Assembly: GCA_963605415.1 (NCBI GenBank)
Contig: CAVCUL010000011.1
Coordinates: forward strand, 1 to 64,000
Length of the DNA: 64,000 nucleotides
Reading direction: 5' to 3'
From: CAG-217 sp963605415
GTDB taxonomy: Bacteria > Bacillota > Clostridia > Oscillospirales > Acutalibacteraceae
The first letter of the stretch is position 1; every line of letters begins with the position of its first letter. The position numbers and the translations under genes were made by a program. Of the stretch, positions 33,832-41,941 are shown one piece after another. The notes beneath the pieces were generated by a model. The model was given only the letters and a program-made list of their open reading frames with translations. It made no database searches and had not been told where the DNA came from.

Positions 33832-35879
33832 TATTCCGGGCTTGTGCTTGTGGCCACTCTCTTGCGTGCCTGCGTTGCAAGTGAGTTATCCTGGTATTTG
33901 TCCGTGTTACCTAAGCTGTCGCTGTCGGTCGGCGTTATGTCTACAGACTGTGTGTCTGTCACCGCCGCACCGCTCATTGCGCCTGGTGTCATATCCTGGC
34001 CGGACATCAGGTCTTGGCCGGTCAGTTGCTTGATGATCTCATTACTGGTGTTCAGTGCCTGAGTCATTTGCTGAATCGTGTTCCACATCGTACCGTTTTC
34101 CTGGACCCGCTGCACAATGCGATCTTTGTGGTTAATATCCATCATATCCAGCAGTGCCAGTGCCTGATCTGCATTCTGCGGGTTCAGTACGCCCAGGTTG
34201 TACATCTGCACTGCCAGTTCATTTTGGGCCAGCTTGCTGTATGGGCTGGCCTTGCTGGCCGATACATCCACATCGAAATTGGGCATTTGATAATACTCAT
34301 CGTCCGGGAACAGCGTTTCAATACGCCGCTCCTGCATATTCTGATTGGAGAAGGTCTCAAATGATACAGAGCCATCCGTACCAGTAATACGGAACACACG
34401 GGGCATATCATAGAACTGCCGAATACGCTCGATCACCATTAAAATGATCTCTTTGTACGCCCGGTAGGTGCCCTTGATCTGCCAGCGTGAAGTCTTGCTT
34501 CCGGCTTCCTGCATAGCGCTGATCGCACTGGCTGCCGTTACACCGCTGCTTGTTCCGCCACTGGACACATCACGGTTGCCGCTGGTCTCCTTCATCTCGT
34601 CAATCTTGTGCATGAGCACATTGTAGGCGTTGCCATCTATGCCATTGATCACGATTGGCGCATAGGTGTCCTGGCCCACATTGTTGCCCACCTTAATGAA
34701 ATGCTTGGAAGTATCTGCAAAGTCGTCTTCGTTGATCTCGCCATCGTCACGCACCAAATAGCGCGGCACGGAGCTCCAGATTGCGTTTTCCAGCATTGCC
34801 TGAGACAGTTTGTCAATATATTCCTGCGGCTCTTTGCAGAGGTCCACATAGCCATATCCGGCAGGACTTCCGGCCACACGAAACAGCGGATCAAACACAA
34901 ACGGATACTTGCCGTCAATATACAGCCCGGTATCCTTGCGCTCCGGGTCATTCTCGGTTGCATACAGCACCACACCATTGCAGAACTTCACATAGTGCAC
35001 AACATTCTTGCCGTCCGCATTCACCTTGTAATACCAGTCTACCACCTGGCTGCGATTGCTCTTGTCCACTGTATCATCAAACTGGTACTCTGTTTGCACC
35101 ACACTGTGCATAGAGGATAAGCGGTCCTTCAACTGGGGATACTGAGACACCAGCGCATCGTTATTGGCAGAAGTGATATGGAACAGATTGGTCGAGTCTT
35201 GGATATTCTCGATCCCAGATTCCCAGGCAAAATTAAGAATATCGCACTTTTTAACGCTCACATCGCCCAGGCCGTTCAGCTTGTCCTGGTCCCACACCAC
35301 GGCGTATATGCCTGTACCGTTCAGGACCTTGGAGTGTACCGCCTGGTCAAACTCCTGCTCAAAGCCGTTCTCGTCCAACACCACAGGCACCACGGCAGAC
35401 AACTGCTTAGCCGTCTCCTTGTCACCTTCTTCCTGCGGCAGGATATTCGGTTCCGGGAAGTTGTCCATATAGTCAGCGACCTTGTTATCCACGCAGGAAT
35501 GCAGCCATGCAGACGCCGGCTTAATACGCTTGTCGCTCTCTTTGCCGTGATCTGACTTGAAATTGCCCCAATGTCGCAGCTTCCACCAGTTTTGGTTTGC
35601 CACCACTCTGGCATCTACGGACGCCTTACCAGCCATATACTTATTCAGCAGTTCCATAGCCCGCTGCACATCCTCTTCTGTAATGGTGTGCAGCTCTTCC
35701 TCTTCCGGCTCCACGGCTGACATCTCGTCCACCAGCTGCTGCGCCTGTTTGATCGGATCATCAGACCGTTCATCAGCAGCGGGCGCTACGGCATCTTCCT
35801 GCTCTATCTGCAGCTCCGTTTGCCCCTGCGCACGCTGCATAAATTCTTCCTTACTCGGTTTGTTCTTTCGCTTAGCCAT
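33831..35879 (-). CDS. Portal protein
   Basis: 682 residues, the length of P22-type portals. Landmarks: QNWWKLRHWGNFKSDHGKES, LHSCVDNKVADYMDNFPEPN, and RVAGSPAGYGYVDLCKEPQE, with a long C-terminal helical region (~560-640) and an acidic Gln-rich tail. It forms the dodecameric DNA channel at one capsid vertex and docks the terminase. Placed between TerL and the protease/scaffold/capsid genes. Confidence 0.88.
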   Translation of the reverse strand: MAKRKNKPSKEEFMQRAQGQTELQIEQEDAVAPAADERSDDPIKQAQQLVDEMSAVEPEEEELHTITEEDVQRAMELLNKYMAGKASVDARVVANQNWWKLRHWGNFKSDHGKESDKRIKPASAWLHSCVDNKVADYMDNFPEPNILPQEEGDKETAKQLSAVVPVVLDENGFEQEFDQAVHSKVLNGTGIYAVVWDQDKLNGLGDVSVKKCDILNFAWESGIENIQDSTNLFHITSANNDALVSQYPQLKDRLSSMHSVVQTEYQFDDTVDKSNRSQVVDWYYKVNADGKNVVHYVKFCNGVVLYATENDPERKDTGLYIDGKYPFVFDPLFRVAGSPAGYGYVDLCKEPQEYIDKLSQAMLENAIWSSVPRYLVRDDGEINEDDFADTSKHFIKVGNNVGQDTYAPIVINGIDGNAYNVLMHKIDEMKETSGNRDVSSGGTSSGVTAASAISAMQEAGSKTSRWQIKGTYRAYKEIILMVIERIRQFYDMPRVFRITGTDGSVSFETFSNQNMQERRIETLFPDDEYYQMPNFDVDVSASKASPYSKLAQNELAVQMYNLGVLNPQNADQALALLDMMDINHKDRIVQRVQENGTMWNTIQQMTQALNTSNEIIKQLTGQDLMSGQDMTPGAMSGAAVTDTQSVDITPTDSDSLGNTDKYQDNSLATQARKRVATSTSPE

Positions 35880-35880
35880 A

Positions 35881-37269
35881 TCAATATCCTTTCTTCATTT
35901 GGTCCAGCGGGTCATCTGCCAGTACTCTGGCCGGTATCTTCCGCCTGGGCGGTATTTTCTGCAACATGGAAAAATAGCGAAATTCATCCATTGCATGATC
36001 TTCCAGTTCCGTATTCAAGTCCTCCACCTTGTGTTCGTCATACATCATCAGGGGAATAGTCCGGATGAAGTCCTTGCAATTCTTAAACACATACATCATC
36101 GGGTAGCCGCGCTCATCAAACATCAACCTGTAGTGGCACTGCATCCACCCTGCTATGCGGGTGTTATCGCCGCGCTCAAAGTACACGCCGTGTCTGTTTG
36201 CCGTCTCCGCAATGGAATATCCATCATCCTTGGCGAAGATTGCAGGGTCTGCTACGCCGGTAATATATCGGCCCGCCAGCAGCGGGTCATGCGTTTCCAT
36301 CTCTCTGATCTTCTGGAACACCATATCCGCTGGCAGTTTCAGTCCCTCGTTCGGTGAAGTACAGCCATACCATTCCTTAATGCGGTACACCACACCGTCA
36401 TATCCCTGGGCCCACCAGCCACAAGAAAATGGCTTGCTGTACCCCCAGTCGAACGAGCGATACACCTTCCAGTCAGCAGGAATATCAAACGGATCTATCA
36501 CATGGGTCCACCTGCGGTCTATATAGTGATCCGGATTGTTCCGCCACTCCTCGAAGAACTGACCAGAGAACACATTCCAGTCACCGTACCGCCAAGCCTG
36601 GCGTACCTTAGCAGGCAGCGCATCCAACTGCTGAAGGTACTTAGGGCTGTTGTCAAGCAGTATCTGATTGTCCGTCACGAGGGACTGTATGAATGAATAA
36701 TCCTCCGGGTTCTCGTTCTCATCGTAAACCCGATCAATGAATAGCCGCTTGACCCACTGGTGACCAACGCCCCCAGGGTTGCAGGTAAGGTACATTCTTT
36801 TAGGGTGGCTATTTGTGCCACGCACACAAGCCCACAAAGTCTTGAACATATCCTCCGTGAACTGCGTGGCCTCATCCAGGTACATGATATCGCACTCCGT
36901 ACCTTGGAAGCGTCCCAGGTCCTTCTCTCGCTCCAAATAGCGGAACAATATACGGCTTCCATTAGGGAATGTGATTGTCTTCTTACTGTCATTGTATACT
37001 GCCAGACGCCGGTGCCTATCCGGGTGATAGCATTGCAACGCTCTGGTCAATGGCACAATATGATTTTCGGTCAACTCCGGATAAGTCTTACGCACAATGA
37101 TCTGCGTAATACCCGGACAGGCGTAGCTCATCACCTTAGCCTTGCAGTCCACTACCCAGCTCTTGCCACCGCCTCTGGCGCCACCAAAGGCTACAACATC
37201 GTGGGTGTCTGTCAAGAACTCCACCTGCTTAGGCTGTGGCTTGCCCAGGTCCAATACTTCACTCGGCAT
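35881..37269 (-). CDS. terL: Terminase large subunit
   Basis: 462 residues. The ATPase domain has Walker A GGARGGGKS (29-37), Walker B CDIMYLDEAT and coupling motif TCNPGG. The RNase H-like nuclease domain has acidic residues in SFDWGYSKPF, GVADPAIF and LEDHAMDEFRYF. It packages DNA into procapsids. It overlaps the small subunit by 11 bases and precedes the portal by one base. Confidence 0.95.
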   Translation of the reverse strand: MPSEVLDLGKPQPKQVEFLTDTHDVVAFGGARGGGKSWVVDCKAKVMSYACPGITQIIVRKTYPELTENHIVPLTRALQCYHPDRHRRLAVYNDSKKTITFPNGSRILFRYLEREKDLGRFQGTECDIMYLDEATQFTEDMFKTLWACVRGTNSHPKRMYLTCNPGGVGHQWVKRLFIDRVYDENENPEDYSFIQSLVTDNQILLDNSPKYLQQLDALPAKVRQAWRYGDWNVFSGQFFEEWRNNPDHYIDRRWTHVIDPFDIPADWKVYRSFDWGYSKPFSCGWWAQGYDGVVYRIKEWYGCTSPNEGLKLPADMVFQKIREMETHDPLLAGRYITGVADPAIFAKDDGYSIAETANRHGVYFERGDNTRIAGWMQCHYRLMFDERGYPMMYVFKNCKDFIRTIPLMMYDEHKVEDLNTELEDHAMDEFRYFSMLQKIPPRRKIPARVLADDPLDQMKKGY

Positions 37270-37786
37270 ACTTCTTCACCTCGTCTGACAACACCACCTG
37301 CACCTCCGGTACGCCCGATGCCACGCTGTCGCTTTGGCTCTTCAGGTGTTCTATGCGTGCCTGCTGCTCCTGCCTGTCCAGATCGTCACGCACATTCAGC
37401 AGGTCCTTTACATCCTTCAGGCTGGCAGCGATCTGTTTGGCACCGGCACGGTCCACGGCCACACCCGGCACACGCACCACCTTGTATTCTCCGTCTTCCT
37501 GCTCCACGGAACACATCTCGTCCAACTCATCTATGGCCTTCTCCAGCTTGTCCATCAGCTTATCCGCAAGACTGTGCAGCTGCTCCACTCTTTTCGCTTC
37601 CCGCTCCACAGACACATCCATAAATTTTTGTTCCACCTTGGCACGGTAGGTGTTCCTCTGCTCCGTCCACTTCTCATTTGCGGCCTTCTTGCGCATCGTG
37701 GACTGTGAACAGTGATATTCGTCTGCCAGGGTCCGCAGGCTCTTGCTGCCGGAGACATACTCACGCCTTACCCTATTCCAGTCCAC
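37259..37786 (-). CDS. terS: Terminase small subunit
   Basis: 175 residues. The N-terminal helix-turn-helix (VRREYVSGSKSLRTLADEYH, CSQSTMRKKAANEKW) binds pac/cos DNA, followed by a coiled-coil (~55-90) for ring formation and a C-terminal segment that contacts TerL. The start is GTG at 37784-37786 with GAGGTGA upstream. First gene of the packaging/late operon; a hairpin sits 30 bases upstream. Confidence 0.88.
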   Translation of the reverse strand: MDWNRVRREYVSGSKSLRTLADEYHCSQSTMRKKAANEKWTEQRNTYRAKVEQKFMDVSVEREAKRVEQLHSLADKLMDKLEKAIDELDEMCSVEQEDGEYKVVRVPGVAVDRAGAKQIAASLKDVKDLLNVRDDLDRQEQQARIEHLKSQSDSVASGVPEVQVVLSDEVKKYAE

Positions 37787-37815
37787 TTGATCACCTCACT
37801 ATGATCTAAGAATAC

Positions 37816-37845
37816 CAAAAAGAGGGTGACTTTCGTCACCCCCCC
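37816..37845 (-). terminator. GNRA-type hairpin H2 upstream of terS
   Basis: Minus strand GGGTGAC-GAAA-GTCACCC followed by TCTTTTTGG. Same stem core and GAAA loop as H1. It lies between the early genes and terS with too little space for a promoter after it, so it may be an antitermination or processing point at the early/late boundary. Confidence 0.6.
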
Positions 37846-37905
37846 GAGGGAAAACACAGCTTTCTTATTTTCACCCATTTTCTGGCGAAAACAACTTCGT
37901 CAGCT

Positions 37906-38130
37906 TTACGGCTCTGTATGCAGCTGTGCCAGCGGACAGCCTTTCCAGCAGTAAGAAGCACAGAATGACCGTATGTGTTCGTCTTTTTTCGCTTTGGACC
38001 GAAACACCACCCGCAGCCCGGAACTATCATACACAGCCGCTGCACAGTTGATCTGTACCGCCTCTTGGCTGTCATAATATGGACAAATCACTTTGGCGTC
38101 TCCGTAACTCTTCTGCTTTGACTTTGACAT
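37906..38130 (-). CDS. Small Cys-rich, probably zinc-binding phage protein
   Basis: 74 residues with five or six Cys in a zinc-finger-like layout: VICPYYDSQ, INCAAAVYD, then FCASYCWKGCPLAQ. Such proteins begin SKQKSYGDAKVICPYY in many Clostridia phages and lie near terS. It may regulate late transcription or DNA recognition, but this is inference. It is preceded by the dut gene in the same operon. Confidence 0.7.
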   Translation of the reverse strand: MSKSKQKSYGDAKVICPYYDSQEAVQINCAAAVYDSSGLRVVFRSKAKKDEHIRSFCASYCWKGCPLAQLHTEP

Positions 38131-38141
38131 TGGTTTCCTCC

Positions 38142-38552
38142 TTAACGGCCTGTACTCCCGAACCCGCCGTTGCCCCGTTCGGTGTCCGCCAGCTTGTCCA
38201 CCAGCACCAGCTCCGGCGTGTCGATCTTGACCACCACCAGCTGGCTGATTTTGTCCCCACGGCGCACGGCGTAGTCCATACCGCTGTGGTTGTACAGCTT
38301 GACGGCAACGCTGCCGGTGTATCCCACATCAATAACGCCCTCGCTTGTAATGCCGTACTTCACATTCAGTCCGCTTTTGGACTTCAAAAAGCCTGCGGTG
38401 TGTATCGGAAGTTCAATATGTACCCCGGTGTCAATGGTCACCGCGCCGTATGCCGGCACTACCGTGTCCACCGGTGACAGCAGGTCAAGCCCTGCGTCCG
38501 TGTCGTGTGCTCGCACAGGCATTAGCGCCTGCTTGTCCAGTTGAATATTCAT
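38142..38552 (-). CDS. dut: dUTP diphosphatase
   Basis: 136 residues, the trimeric dUTPase family. All five motifs are present: HDTDAGLDL, LKSKSGLN, GVIDVGYTGSVAVKLYN, RRGDKISQLVV and RGNGGFGSTG. It hydrolyses dUTP to dUMP, keeping uracil out of phage DNA; phage dUTPases may also act as regulators. It overlaps the upstream gene by ATGA. Confidence 0.95.
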   Translation of the reverse strand: MNIQLDKQALMPVRAHDTDAGLDLLSPVDTVVPAYGAVTIDTGVHIELPIHTAGFLKSKSGLNVKYGITSEGVIDVGYTGSVAVKLYNHSGMDYAVRRGDKISQLVVVKIDTPELVLVDKLADTERGNGGFGSTGR

Positions 38553-38887
38553 TCTACTATGATGTCCTCCTCGTAGATAATCTCCAATCCATAGGCCACC
38601 GCTGCGGCGTGTTCAATCTGACAACCCCTTGCCTGCTCCCAGCCACGGCAGAAGTAAGCAGCGTGGCATTGGCTCATATTCTCAAGCGACTTGGCAAGGA
38701 AGCACAGCGGGATGTTGACTACGCCTCGCTCTTTCATCGCTTTGTCGCTGTACCACTCGTCAGCAAACAGCGTGTTTACAATCCAATAGCCTCTTTTTTC
38801 AAGCACCCGGATCGCTCCTTCTCTTGTAACGATAATCTCTGCCTCACTCTTTCCAGCCATCGGCTGGCTCAACATTGCTTTCTTCAT
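38549..38887 (-). CDS. DUF4406 / nucleoside deoxyribosyltransferase-like protein
   Basis: 112 residues. Starts MKKAMLSQPMAGKSEAEI, and the later part has YFCRGWEQARGCQIEHAAAV, matching the DUF4406 family related to nucleoside 2-deoxyribosyltransferases. A role in nucleotide metabolism is plausible next to dut, but activity is not established for the family. Confidence 0.8.
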   Translation of the reverse strand: MKKAMLSQPMAGKSEAEIIVTREGAIRVLEKRGYWIVNTLFADEWYSDKAMKERGVVNIPLCFLAKSLENMSQCHAAYFCRGWEQARGCQIEHAAAVAYGLEIIYEEDIIVE

Positions 38888-38905
38888 AGGGTTTCTCCTT
38901 TCAAT

Positions 38906-39091
38906 TCATTTATCGGTTTGCTCGCAATACAATTCTTCTGCGAAGCCATCCAACTCGCACCAACTGCAAATGCCAACTTCTTCAAGATAAGCGGGACTTT
39001 GGTCAAACATACAGAAGTAAAGAATGCGCCCGCTGTTGTCTTCAAGAGATTTCATGAATTTACAACTCGCACAATCGTGTTGTGTTTCCAT
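38906..39091 (-). CDS. Tiny Cys-rich phage protein
   Basis: 61 residues with DCASCKFM, FCMFDQ and ICSWCELDG, a likely zinc-ribbon fold. The start is ATG 39089-39091 after GGGAGGG and AAAGGA; the longer upstream frame overlaps the neighbouring gene too far. Overlaps the end of the 39052-39246 gene by 40 bases. Function unknown. Confidence 0.6.
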   Translation of the reverse strand: METQHDCASCKFMKSLEDNSGRILYFCMFDQSPAYLEEVGICSWCELDGFAEELYCEQTDK

Positions 39092-39246
39092 TCCTTTTCC
39101 CTCCCATTTTCGCAGCTGTATTGCCCCCTGTGTATCGTCTTTCCATCCGGGGCCAAGTGTTTGCGGCAACCGTATTCATTGCTGCCCAGGTTGCGGCCAT
39201 ACTGGCAGCGGTCGCAGCTCACATAGAATGCACATTGTTCAGCCAT
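39052..39246 (-). CDS. Tiny Cys-rich phage protein
   Basis: 64 residues: EQCAFYVSCDRCQYGRN, YGCRKHLAPDGKTIHRG, YSCENG. Five Cys and two His suggest zinc binding. The ATG at 39244-39246 lies within the end of rusA (8-base overlap), so coupling is likely. Function unknown. Confidence 0.55.
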   Translation of the reverse strand: MAEQCAFYVSCDRCQYGRNLGSNEYGCRKHLAPDGKTIHRGQYSCENGREKEWKHNTIVRVVNS

Positions 39247-39679
39247 CTGTCCGTGTCCCCCAGTTCCGCAGTTCAACCTCCACATAGCCTTCCAGGTCGT
39301 AGGTCTTGATCACTTGCAGTTCCACTACCTGCTTGTCATCCGGGTAGGCCAGGCCATTCAGAGCGTCCAGCACGATCTTGGCGATGTTGTCCGTGTCCGG
39401 CTTTTTGGTTGGCAGCACCCTGCTGGCCATCATCTCCACCTTGCGCTTTTTGCTGGCGCTCTTGGGAATGCCAAATGCCGCAATGATCGTGGCGCCGATT
39501 GGCTCGTCCATAGCAAAGGCCATCCGGTCACCGTATGCCTGCCGGTAGCAGAACCGCACCTCGTCCTCGTAGTCCTTGGTCTTTCCGGGCGTGTATGTAG
39601 CGATCCGGTCACCTCGGCGCACCGCCCGGTGCCGTCCCTTGCCCTGGGGTTCTCCCAGTATTGTCAACCGTACCATCAT
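39239..39679 (-). CDS. rusA: RusA-family Holliday junction resolvase
   Basis: 146 residues. RusA hallmark KPDTDNIAKIVLDALNGLAY then PDDKQV holds the catalytic aspartates; the N-terminal GEPQGKGRHRAV and Lys-rich SASKKRK are also typical. It resolves branched DNA before packaging. Its ATG overlaps the upstream stop (ATGA). Confidence 0.93.
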   Translation of the reverse strand: MMVRLTILGEPQGKGRHRAVRRGDRIATYTPGKTKDYEDEVRFCYRQAYGDRMAFAMDEPIGATIIAAFGIPKSASKKRKVEMMASRVLPTKKPDTDNIAKIVLDALNGLAYPDDKQVVELQVIKTYDLEGYVEVELRNWGTRTDG

Positions 39680-39990
39680 CTTGCAGTCACCAGCCTTTCG
39701 TAAATTCGCTGGGCCATTGCTGCCGTGGCCAGTTCTTCATCGCCGTGGGCGTTCAGCCGCTTGGCATACCGCAGCAGCGGCTCTGGGTTACTCTCATCCA
39801 CCAGCATATATCCAAAGTCGCCGGTAACGATCGGCACACCCTGCTCCTGCATAGCCTTGCGCTCTGATCTCAGGTCTCGCTCACCAATACCGGTCCGCCG
39901 TGCCAGGTCTCTGCCCCGCACCGGCATTCCGGGCGGGATCAGTGCGTCATAGATCAGCGCTTGCCGTGGTGTCAGTTTTTTCAAATCCAT
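39676..39990 (-). CDS. Small winged-helix/HTH phage protein
   Basis: 104 residues. LTPRQALIYDALIPPGMPVR, then GRDLARRTGIGERDLRSERK, looks like a winged helix-turn-helix DNA-binding domain, with a helical C-terminal tail. It sits between the replication initiator and RusA and may assist initiation or regulate early genes (inference). Confidence 0.65.
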   Translation of the reverse strand: MDLKKLTPRQALIYDALIPPGMPVRGRDLARRTGIGERDLRSERKAMQEQGVPIVTGDFGYMLVDESNPEPLLRYAKRLNAHGDEELATAAMAQRIYERLVTAR

Positions 39991-39999
39991 AGGTTCCTC

Positions 40000-40734
40000 C
40001 TAAAACTTGATGTCTGTGTTGTTCATGGTGTCCCGCTTGATCTGCTCCAGGTCGTAGGACGGTGGGCTTTGCAGTGCCCCGCTGTTGTTCCTGTCCTCCG
40101 TGCCCCACTTCTGCAATACAGAGAAGTGGTCGTAGTAGGTCTTGTGCGTGTTGTGAATATGGAAGCTCAGGTTCTTGATCAGCCGCTGCCAGTCAAGCGG
40201 GAACTGCTTTTTCAGCTTGGCAAGCTCCTCATCGGTTAATCGAACATTTTTGAAATCGCCATATAATTTTGCGGGCGAGCACGCGCTCGCGCGCTCTCTC
40301 CCTTCTTGCATTCTTTCATTCTTGCATTCTTGTTTATAGAAAGCGCTTGTTATTTGATTGTTATCTGTTTGTTGTTTGTTTGTTATCTGTTTGTTATCTG
40401 TTTGTTGCCTATCGTTTTCCGACCCCTGATATTTGGCGTAGTTGCGCAGAATAATAACGGTATTCTTGTTTGTTACATTCTTGGAAATCTCGCCAGTTTT
40501 TTGCAGGTGTTTTAGTGCTGTTCTCACTTGCATATCAGACAGCCCGCTGCCGCTTGCCAAAGCGCTTATGGAGGTGACCACGGAGCCGCTGCCCAGCGTT
40601 TGACCGCGCCATTGCTGCGGCTCCCTGTTGACTATAAGCAACAAATGCAAGAACAGTTTGAAGGTTGGCACATCGGTGTACCACTCCCAATCCAGCAGTT
40701 GTCGGTAGGCTTTCACCCAACCCTGATTGCTCAT
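40000..40734 (-). CDS. Phage replication initiator (DnaD-like N-terminal domain)
   Basis: 244 residues. The N-terminal ~105 residues begin GWVKAYRQLLDWEWYTDVPT and include SISALASGSGLSDMQVRTAL, a winged-helix layout of phage replisome organisers related to DnaD. A Gln/Asn/Thr-rich repeat linker (~108-130) is encoded by 11-bp iterons, followed by a helical C-terminal domain. Initiators often bind repeats within their own gene to open the origin. The start ATG at 40732-40734 follows AAGGAG. No helicase loader is obvious next to it. Confidence 0.75.
   Translation of the reverse strand: MSNQGWVKAYRQLLDWEWYTDVPTFKLFLHLLLIVNREPQQWRGQTLGSGSVVTSISALASGSGLSDMQVRTALKHLQKTGEISKNVTNKNTVIILRNYAKYQGSENDRQQTDNKQITNKQQTDNNQITSAFYKQECKNERMQEGRERASACSPAKLYGDFKNVRLTDEELAKLKKQFPLDWQRLIKNLSFHIHNTHKTYYDHFSVLQKWGTEDRNNSGALQSPPSYDLEQIKRDTMNNTDIKF
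40347..40412. repeat. 11-bp iterons: candidate phage replication origin
   Basis: Six consecutive 11-bp units of TTGTTATCTGT. Exact copies start at 40358, 40380 and 40391; degenerate copies start at 40347, 40369 and 40402. Because 11 is not a multiple of 3, the repeat runs through all three frames of the initiator gene, pointing to selection on DNA, not protein. One unit per helical turn fits iteron binding by the initiator, and the region is AT-rich. Confidence 0.6.
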
Positions 40735-40743
40735 ATATACTCC

Positions 40744-41145
40744 TTAAAACGGCAGGTCATCGCCATCATCAATAGGCTCGAACTCTGCGTCCGGTGCGGG
40801 TGCTGTCGTCTGTGTGCCACTCTCTGCCTTTGAGCCACAGAAGGACACCTGGCTGGCCACCAGCTGCACGCTCTTGCGTTTTTCGCCGTTCTGGTCCGTG
40901 TAGTTGTCTGTCTGCAAAGAGCCCTCCACGGCGATCATGGAGCCTTTGTGGAAGTATTTGGATACAAACTCCGCCGTTTGCCGCCAGGCGGTGCAGTCGA
41001 TAAAGTCCGTCTTGCGGTCCTCACCTGCCTTCTGATAGTTGCGGTCCACAGCCACCTGGAACCGCACCACGGAGACGCCGCTGGGCGTGGCTCTCAACTC
41101 CGGTTCGTAGGTCAGTCGGCCCATAATTACAATGCTGTTGATCAT
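40744..41145 (-). CDS. ssb: Single-stranded DNA-binding protein
   Basis: 133 residues. OB-fold signature NSIVIMGRLTYEPELRATPS, FIDCTAWRQTAEFVSKYFHK, and the acidic C-terminal tip DDGDDLPF used to recruit partners. It coats ssDNA in phage replication and recombination with the ERF and NinB-like proteins. ATGA overlap with the upstream HNH-like gene. Confidence 0.95.
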   Translation of the reverse strand: MINSIVIMGRLTYEPELRATPSGVSVVRFQVAVDRNYQKAGEDRKTDFIDCTAWRQTAEFVSKYFHKGSMIAVEGSLQTDNYTDQNGEKRKSVQLVASQVSFCGSKAESGTQTTAPAPDAEFEPIDDGDDLPF

Positions 41146-41423
41146 AGATAATTCCTCCCAAAAATAGATATAAAGTCCTTGTCCGGGTAGGCAGCCTGGA
41201 ATGCCTGTTGCCCCACCCGGTGTAAATAGTCCATCGTTGCCTTGCAGTGGTGCGCACCTCTCGGCGGCTCATTATGGCAATAATGGCACAGGAGCACCGT
41301 CAAGCCGTATTTCTCACTTTTTGACCGGTTATATGCCCCAAATACATGGTGCCGCTCCAGGGCCCGCACAGAGCCGCACAGGTAGCACTGCCGTTGCTCT
41401 TCCGGTTGAATAATACTCTTCAC
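41142..41423 (-). CDS. HNH-like zinc-binding phage protein
   Basis: 93 residues with two CxxC pairs and His residues: RQCYLCGSVRALERHHVFG and LLCHYCHNEPPRGAHH, ending FISIFGRNYL. This small HNH-like family is frequent in Firmicutes phage recombination modules. It lies between the NinB-like and ssb genes with ATGA overlaps on both sides, so a nuclease or DNA-repair role is likely but not proven. Confidence 0.75.
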   Translation of the reverse strand: MKSIIQPEEQRQCYLCGSVRALERHHVFGAYNRSKSEKYGLTVLLCHYCHNEPPRGAHHCKATMDYLHRVGQQAFQAAYPDKDFISIFGRNYL

Positions 41424-41941
41424 TTCTTCCGTTCCTCCCAGGCAGCCATCAGCTGCGCCAATTCTGCCGGCGGCATAGTCTCAATATGCAGCGCCTTGCA
41501 GTCCTGCACCACGGCGTCAATGAGCCGTGCCATACGCTTTGTGCCGTAGCAGCTGGTGCCGTAATAGAACCGCACCAGCGAGGTGCGGGGGTAGATCCCA
41601 TCGTCCACCTTCTCCGCTGTCCAGCCCAGGCCGTTCTTTTCCCATGATGAAATCATGGCATTTACGGCACTGTCCGGGATTTGGTAATCCACAGACCTGC
41701 CATACTGCCGCACATAACCCTGGTAAATCTCTTCCTTGTTGATCTGCGGGTCGTTCTTGGCCAACTCCGCTTGCAGCTTGCCGATCAACACCCACATGTA
41801 TGCGTTGGCGCTCAGGCTCCGGTGCTTAACCTTTGGCTTGATCTCCAGCACATAGTCTTTCTGATCTGCCAGGGACTCGATGAATGCGCCAACCTTGGCC
41901 ATAGTGGGCACAAGGTCGGCTTTTTTGAATTCGATCTTCAT
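41420..41941 (-). CDS. NinB/Orf-like recombination protein
   Basis: 173 residues. SANAYMWVLIGKLQAELAKN, NGLGWTAEKV, VRFYYGTSCYGTKRMARLI and DCKALHIETMPPAEL match NinB-type phage proteins, which help load recombinases and displace SSB. Located next to ERF in a translationally coupled operon. Confidence 0.75.
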   Translation of the reverse strand: MKIEFKKADLVPTMAKVGAFIESLADQKDYVLEIKPKVKHRSLSANAYMWVLIGKLQAELAKNDPQINKEEIYQGYVRQYGRSVDYQIPDSAVNAMISSWEKNGLGWTAEKVDDGIYPRTSLVRFYYGTSCYGTKRMARLIDAVVQDCKALHIETMPPAELAQLMAAWEERKK

